This document shows, piece by piece, positions 59,855 to 64,000 of a DNA stretch of 64,000 nt. The stretch spans positions 1-64,000 of the forward strand of contig JACJGO010000025.1 in the NCBI GenBank assembly GCA_014163555.1, given 5' to 3'. A program made the translations under genes and the position numbers. Positions within the stretch are counted from its first letter, which is position 1, and each line of letters begins with the position of its first letter. The notes beneath the pieces are model-generated. The model had not been told where the DNA came from. It made no database searches and saw nothing but the letters and a program-made list of their open reading frames with translations. Source of the stretch: Flavisolibacter longurius (GTDB taxonomy: Bacteria > Bacteroidota > Bacteroidia > Chitinophagales > Chitinophagaceae).

Positions 59855-60673
59855 ACATTCAATGGCAAATTCGGTTGCCGAAAAGGCTTCACCATCCGCA
59901 TGGGCGGGTACCTCCTGCAGGGCTTTCACGACTACCATCGAGGATTTGACATAAGTGATGAACGGAAGGTTGAGATGGGCACCTTTTTCGATCAGCGGCA
60001 GGTAACGAAGCCGGAGCAAAGGGTGAATGCGGCCAACAATATTCGTGTCTAGCTGTCCATCGTTTACCAGGCTTTGCGGACTGACCTGGAAGCCGCCGCC
60101 ATACCGTTTGCCATTGGCAACGGAAATCATAAAACATTTTTTGCCCCAGTTGAAGTCTGCGGTGCTGACGGCACAGAGAAATGATCGGTACCGGAAAATA
60201 TTCTTCAGGATCGTGAGCAGATAGGATGTTTTGCCAGCCCGCTTTTTTTTTCCTGAAAGATCCGCCACCACCTTTCCATCAAACCCAATTCCAATACCAT
60301 TGATGAAAAGTTTGCGGTTGCAGAGCCCTGCATCCACCGGCTGCGGCACTGCTTTCAGCACCCGGTCTACCTGTTCTTTAGTGGACAGGTTGCCGTATAA
60401 CAGCCAGTGAAAATCGTTGCCGGTACCGCCTTTGAAAATAGCCAGAGGAAGTTTACTCTGCGGGTAACAATTGATAAAATAATTGAGGGTACCATCGCCA
60501 CCTACGATCCAGGCTTCCATTATATCCATCCAATCCGTTGGCCAGTTGTTGGTAAAAACGGTATACCTGATTTTTTTCTGTTGCAGAATAGCCTCTATGT
60601 CAATTGCAAGTGATCGGGCTTTTGCGTGAAAGGGATTGACAAGTATTGCAATGTTCTTTTCCGTTAGCTCCAT
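59825..60673 (-). CDS. diacylglycerol kinase-family lipid kinase
   Basis: A 282-residue cytosolic kinase of the DgkB/YegS type. Motifs are IAILVNPFHAKARS, the nucleotide-binding AWIVGGDGTLNYFIN, LAIFKGGTGNDFHW, and FINGIGIGFDGKV; the C-terminal part has DGQLDTNIVGR and ADGEAF. It phosphorylates a lipid alcohol, perhaps diacylglycerol or a sphingoid base; the substrate cannot be told. ATG at 60673 was chosen over upstream starts to 60703. Confidence 0.92.
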   Translation of the reverse strand: MELTEKNIAILVNPFHAKARSLAIDIEAILQQKKIRYTVFTNNWPTDWMDIMEAWIVGGDGTLNYFINCYPQSKLPLAIFKGGTGNDFHWLLYGNLSTKEQVDRVLKAVPQPVDAGLCNRKLFINGIGIGFDGKVVADLSGKKKRAGKTSYLLTILKNIFRYRSFLCAVSTADFNWGKKCFMISVANGKRYGGGFQVSPQSLVNDGQLDTNIVGRIHPLLRLRYLPLIEKGAHLNLPFITYVKSSMVVVKALQEVPAHADGEAFSATEFAIECLPGRFLFLY

Positions 60674-60764
60674 AAAAAAATGACGCCTCGCAGCGTCATA
60701 CAAATTTGCTTATAATTTTTTTGGAAGCATGTGCAGGGGCTATGAATTGCGTTGAGCAATAACC

Positions 60765-61481
60765 TTACAGTTTCTTCACGCTGCTGGCACCCGAGCTGTT
60801 CTGGCTGATGCTTGGGTTGCCCCGGTAGGCCACGTTGCTGGCACCGGATGCATCAATGTTCAGTTGCTTGTTGGCCGTGATCTCCGCATCGGTAGAACCG
60901 GAAATATCAAGCGAGGTTTCGTCGGTAACAAGATTGAGACATTTCAGCGTGCTGGCGCCGCTGGCTTCCGCTTCAAATTTCGCAGTGCTTCCCCTTAGCT
61001 GCAGGCCGCTGGAGCCCGAAAGGTCCACCTGCAATGACGACACGGCCAGGTCCATTTCGATTTCGCTGGCACCGCTGGCACCAAGCTCCAGTGTGTTGCC
61101 GTTGATCTTGTTTTCGCCAATCACTTTGGACGCTCCTGATACTTCGATCGAACGGAATTCGGGTGCCGACACATGCACCACTACCATATCATCGGAAGGC
61201 TGCAGGTTGTAGCCTTTTTTGGGCTGGATCACCAGCGTGTTGCCGTCTTTAAAGACATCGAGGTATTCCAACAGGTTTTCATCGGTTTCTATACGAACAG
61301 TATGGTTACCGTCCTGGCGTACCCTTACTTCCACGGCGCCACCGGCATCAATGCTGTTGAAGCTGCCCAGGTCGCGACTAATGTTCACAATATTTCCATT
61401 GCCGCGAACTCTTTCGCCACCAAAAAAGCGGCAGGAAGTAAAAAGCGTAGCGGCCAGTAAAACAAAAACAAATGGCTTCAT
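60765..61481 (-). CDS. DUF2807 (head GIN domain) lipoprotein
   Basis: A 238-residue exported lipoprotein. The signal ends in LLAATLFTSC followed by RFFGGERVRGNGNIV. The rest is a right-handed beta-helix of short repeated strands (SIEVSGASKVIGENKINGNTLELGASGASEIEMDL; SSLQVDLSGSSGLQLRG), with the Ser-Gly-Ala-Ser steps typical of DUF2807. ATG at 61481; the longer frame upstream covers a C-rich repeat. Function unknown; probably a surface or periplasmic adhesin-like module. Confidence 0.9.
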   Translation of the reverse strand: MKPFVFVLLAATLFTSCRFFGGERVRGNGNIVNISRDLGSFNSIDAGGAVEVRVRQDGNHTVRIETDENLLEYLDVFKDGNTLVIQPKKGYNLQPSDDMVVVHVSAPEFRSIEVSGASKVIGENKINGNTLELGASGASEIEMDLAVSSLQVDLSGSSGLQLRGSTAKFEAEASGASTLKCLNLVTDETSLDISGSTDAEITANKQLNIDASGASNVAYRGNPSISQNSSGASSVKKL

Positions 61482-61538
61482 GAATGAAATGGTTTTGGTA
61501 TAAGACCACCAAGATAAGAAAAAGGTTACAGAGAGGCG

Positions 61539-61573
61539 GCCCACCCTGCCCCTCCCGGTGGGAGGACCCAGGT
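61539..61573 (-). repeat. C-rich repeat, inverted copy before guaA
   Basis: Read in reverse: CACCTGGGTCCTCCCACCGG then GAGGGGCAGGGTGGG. It aligns with the forward copy at 61665-61700. The two form an inverted pair around 91 bases. Confidence 0.65.
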
Positions 61574-61664
61574 GTGTATTACTGCTTTGAATGCGATCAG
61601 TCTGTGTTAAAAGAGTTTGGTTTCGCCGAATAAAAACTGTGGTACAACAAAAGACCCGTAACAC

Positions 61665-61700
61665 CTAAGCCCCTCCACCGGAGGGGGAAGGGGGAGGCTT
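61665..61700 (+). repeat. C-rich repeat, forward copy before guaA
   Basis: CTAAGCCCCTCCACCGGAGG followed by GGGAAGGGGGAGGCTT. Its end lies 9 bases before a TATCTTCGC box (61709-61717) that is only 6 bases from the guaA ATG, so the repeat occupies the place of the guaA -33 element. Confidence 0.7.
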
Positions 61701-61722
61701 CTTCTCCTTATCTTCGCAGCGC

Positions 61723-63261
61723 ATGACAGAAAAAATTATCATCCTCGATTTTGGCTCCCAGTACACGCAACTGATTGCCCGTGCCGTTCGCGAGGCTAAT
61801 GTGTACTGCGAGATCGTTCCGTTTTCCAAAAAGCTTACCTACGATCCTTCGGTGAAAGGCGTTATCCTTTCCGGCTCGCCATTTTCGGTGAACGATGCCG
61901 AGGCACCGGAGGTCAACGTGTTTGAATATAGTCAGCAAACACCCGTACTGGGCATTTGTTACGGCGCACAGCTTACTGCCAAGCAGTTTGGTGGCAAGGT
62001 AGAGCGCAGCAGTAAACGCGAATACGGCCGTGCCATTTTGCACCCCAGCCAGGAGGATACGCTGTTGGCAGGACTGATCCCGGCCTCGCAGGTTTGGATG
62101 AGTCATGGCGATACCATTCTGGAAATGCCCCAGGGCTTCGAAATTTTAGCGACTACTGACAGTATCCCGGTGGCGGCGTTCAGGCACAAGGAGGATACCT
62201 CGCATAAACCGTTATATGGGTTGCAGTTTCATCCCGAGGTCTATCATTCCATCGAGGGTAAAAAAATCCTGAAAAACTTTTTGGTCAACATCTGTGGCTG
62301 TAGCCAGGACTGGACGCCGGCCCACTTTATTACCGATACCATTGCTTCGCTGAAAGAACAGATTGGTGAAGAAAAAGTGGTAATGGCCATCAGTGGCGGC
62401 GTGGATTCTACCGTTGCGGCAACGCTGATCAGCTGCGCCATTGGCGATAACCTGCACTGCATTTTTGTAGACAACGGCGTGTTGCGCAAAGATGAATTTG
62501 AAACCGTTCTGGCCACTTACCAACAGTTAGGCTTAAACGTAAAAGGCATCGATGCCAAAAAAGATTTTTATAAAAAACTGAAAGGAAAAACCGATCCGGA
62601 AAAAAAGCGCAAAGCCATCGGCAAACTTTTTATCGACATCTTCCAGGAAGAAGCCAAAAAAATAAAAGGCGTTACCCTGCTGGGACAGGGTACCATCTAC
62701 CCTGATGTGATTGAAAGCGTATCGGTGCACGGTCCTTCGGTTACCATCAAGTCGCACCACAACGTAGGTGGTCTTCCGAAGAAAATGCATCTGGGCCTGA
62801 TTGAACCGCTTCGCTCTCTTTTTAAAGATGAAGTAAGAAAAGTTGGCCTGGAATTGGGTATTCCCGAGGAACTGATCCAGCGCCATCCTTTCCCCGGACC
62901 CGGTTTGGCTATCCGCATTCTGGGTGAGGTCACAGAAGAAAAGGTAGACCTTTTGCAACGTGCCGACGACATTTATGTTAAAGCCCTGAAGGCCCACAAC
63001 CTCTATGCAACGGTTTGGCAGGCCGGCGCCATCTTACTGCCGGTACGCAGCGTGGGTGTGATGGGAGATGAGCGGACCTACGAGTTTACGGTAGCCCTGC
63101 GGGCTGTGACCAGTGTGGATGGCATGACTGCTGACTGGGCGCACTTGCCGTATGATTTCCTGGCCAATGTTTCCAACGAAATCATCAACTCGGTAAGGGG
63201 CATCAACCGCGTGGTGTATGATATCAGCAGCAAGCCACCGGCTACTATCGAATGGGAATAG
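61723..63261 (+). CDS. guaA: GMP synthase (glutamine-hydrolysing)
   Basis: A 512-residue enzyme making GMP from XMP, ATP and glutamine. The N-terminal class I amidotransferase has the nucleophile in [16 protein letters not shown] and the His-Glu pair in LQFHPEVYH. The ATP-pyrophosphatase domain has the P-loop [30 protein letters not shown] and [11 protein letters not shown], and the dimer domain ends [21 protein letters not shown]. All catalytic residues are present. A promoter box just before the ATG suggests a very short leader. Confidence 0.97.
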   Translation: MTEKIIILDFGSQYTQLIARAVREANVYCEIVPFSKKLTYDPSVKGVILSGSPFSVNDAEAPEVNVFEYSQQTPVLGICYGAQLTAKQFGGKVERSSKREYGRAILHPSQEDTLLAGLIPASQVWMSHGDTILEMPQGFEILATTDSIPVAAFRHKEDTSHKPLYGLQFHPEVYHSIEGKKILKNFLVNICGCSQDWTPAHFITDTIASLKEQIGEEKVVMAISGGVDSTVAATLISCAIGDNLHCIFVDNGVLRKDEFETVLATYQQLGLNVKGIDAKKDFYKKLKGKTDPEKKRKAIGKLFIDIFQEEAKKIKGVTLLGQGTIYPDVIESVSVHGPSVTIKSHHNVGGLPKKMHLGLIEPLRSLFKDEVRKVGLELGIPEELIQRHPFPGPGLAIRILGEVTEEKVDLLQRADDIYVKALKAHNLYATVWQAGAILLPVRSVGVMGDERTYEFTVALRAVTSVDGMTADWAHLPYDFLANVSNEIINSVRGINRVVYDISSKPPATIEWE

Positions 63262-63293
63262 CCGGACCCCATTATCGGACCTAAATGATTCGG

Positions 63294-64000
63294 ATGAAAA
63301 AACTGTATTTGCTTTTTTCTGCTTTTTGCCTGACGATGGCTTCGTTTGATGCGGCCGCCCAACGGCAGAAGATCGCCATCTTTGCCCCGCTTTACCTGGA
63401 CTCAGCGTTTACGCCGACAGGAACCTATCGTTTTAGCAATGCCTTTCCCAAATTTTTAAATCCGGGTGTTGAATTTTACCAGGGCGTCCAACTGGCGCTG
63501 GATTCCCTGCAGAGAATTGGTGCGCCGCTGGAGGTTTTTGTGTACGACACCAAGTCAAGAGCTACTGCGGTGGACCAGAAGATCCGCAGCGCAGAGTTGA
63601 GCGATGTGGATTTGGTGATTGCCCAGTCAAACCCGTATGAAACCCGTCAACTGGCTTCGTTTGCACAAAGCAAAAAAATTCCTTTTGTATCGGCCACGCT
63701 TCCCAACGATGCCGGCGTAAGCAACAATCCCTACTTCGTGGTGCTGAACACCACCCTGCAAGGGCATATCGAAGGTCTTTACCGCATGCTGCAAAAAACA
63801 TATCCGCTTGACAACATTATCCTGTTCAGCAGAAGCGGTCAGCAGGAAGAGGCCATTCGCTCCCATTTTACCGAATACGGAAAAGCAACGGCTTCTATGC
63901 CGCTGAAGATCAAAACGGTTAATCTTGGGGAGACTTTTTCAACGTCGGCGCTTACGGCCCACATGGACAGCACCAAGCGGAATGTAATCATTGCTGGCAG
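63294..64000 (+). CDS. periplasmic-binding-protein-like protein (partial, runs off the window)
   Basis: The open frame starts 32 bases after guaA (ATG at 63294, or 63285 in the same frame) and stays open to the right edge. It has a signal peptide (MKKLYLLFSAFCLTMASFDAAA), then IAIFAPLYLDSAF, FYQGVQLALDSLQRIGAPLEVFVYDTKS and LVIAQSNPYETRQLASFAQSKKIPFVSATLP. These are the first lobes of a type I periplasmic binding fold (branched-chain amino acid receptor-like). In Bacteroidota such proteins next to guaA are not known transport receptors, so the ligand is open. Confidence 0.75.
   Translation, partial: MKKLYLLFSAFCLTMASFDAAAQRQKIAIFAPLYLDSAFTPTGTYRFSNAFPKFLNPGVEFYQGVQLALDSLQRIGAPLEVFVYDTKSRATAVDQKIRSAELSDVDLVIAQSNPYETRQLASFAQSKKIPFVSATLPNDAGVSNNPYFVVLNTTLQGHIEGLYRMLQKTYPLDNIILFSRSGQQEEAIRSHFTEYGKATASMPLKIKTVNLGETFSTSALTAHMDSTKRNVIIAG

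Overview
The window is chromosomal DNA from a member of the Bacteroidota, most likely Chitinophagaceae-like. Evidence: a PorP/SprF type IX secretion protein, a TonB-dependent receptor with an N-terminal carboxypeptidase-regulatory-like domain, LytTR and hybrid two-component proteins, a coenzyme-B12-dependent ribonucleotide reductase, tandem clpP genes with clpX, and several promoters of the Bacteroidota type (-7 box TAnnTTTG). Shine-Dalgarno sites are mostly absent. I see no rRNA or tRNA gene, no prophage, no CRISPR array and no transposase.

Layout. 1-4.1 kb: the 3' end of a possible regulator, then a hybrid sensor kinase, a small membrane protein and a LytTR regulator. 4.3-16.9 kb: nucleotide and cell-wall salvage and housekeeping (adenine deaminase, AnmK, uracil phosphoribosyltransferase, PorP/SprF, a DASS-type carrier, 3-methyladenine glycosylase, EI24 protein, RsmI-like methyltransferase, PurA, a very acidic protein, PabB). 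17-28.6 kb: lytic transglycosylase, GatA, TatA, L19, RNase Y, a uracil-DNA-glycosylase-family protein, ZapA with a coiled-coil partner, PheT, DnaB. 28.7-35.9 kb: RsmE, PyrD, thiolase, receiver protein, and a His-rich periplasmic protein with a TonB receptor. 36.6-43.7 kb: a small glycan locus (ABC exporter, two GT-A-type transferases, two mosaic GT4 duplicates, an FkbM methyltransferase). 43.8-64 kb: YifB, NrdJ, a ScyD-like lipoprotein, a cluster of uncharacterised secreted proteins between two related small proteins, ClpX/ClpP/ClpP, rhomboid protease, lipid kinase, DUF2807 lipoprotein, GuaA, and the start of a periplasmic-binding-protein gene.

The most unusual content is not a classical operon but a population of short 'word' repeats. 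Each locus carries tandem 7-bp (sometimes 8-bp) words arranged as inverted arms. The words differ between loci but the period is kept. Two loci carry a small gene between the arms: a four-helix-bundle (23S-intervening-sequence type) gene with five heptamers on each side, and a GxxExxY gene with 37-bp inverted repeats. Others are empty hairpins that lie within a few bases of stop codons, often between a gene and its terminator. Two copies are 72-bp (24-codon) palindromes sitting in frame inside pyrD and nrdJ, with identical architecture (28-bp arm, 16-nt loop, 28-bp arm) and the same reading frame. A half copy in rsmE encodes the same peptide motif. A second, C-rich repeat family supplies the stop codon of the DASS carrier and the last residues of the ABC exporter. 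Together they look like a non-autonomous, possibly trans-mobilised repeat system that shapes both gene ends and protein linkers.
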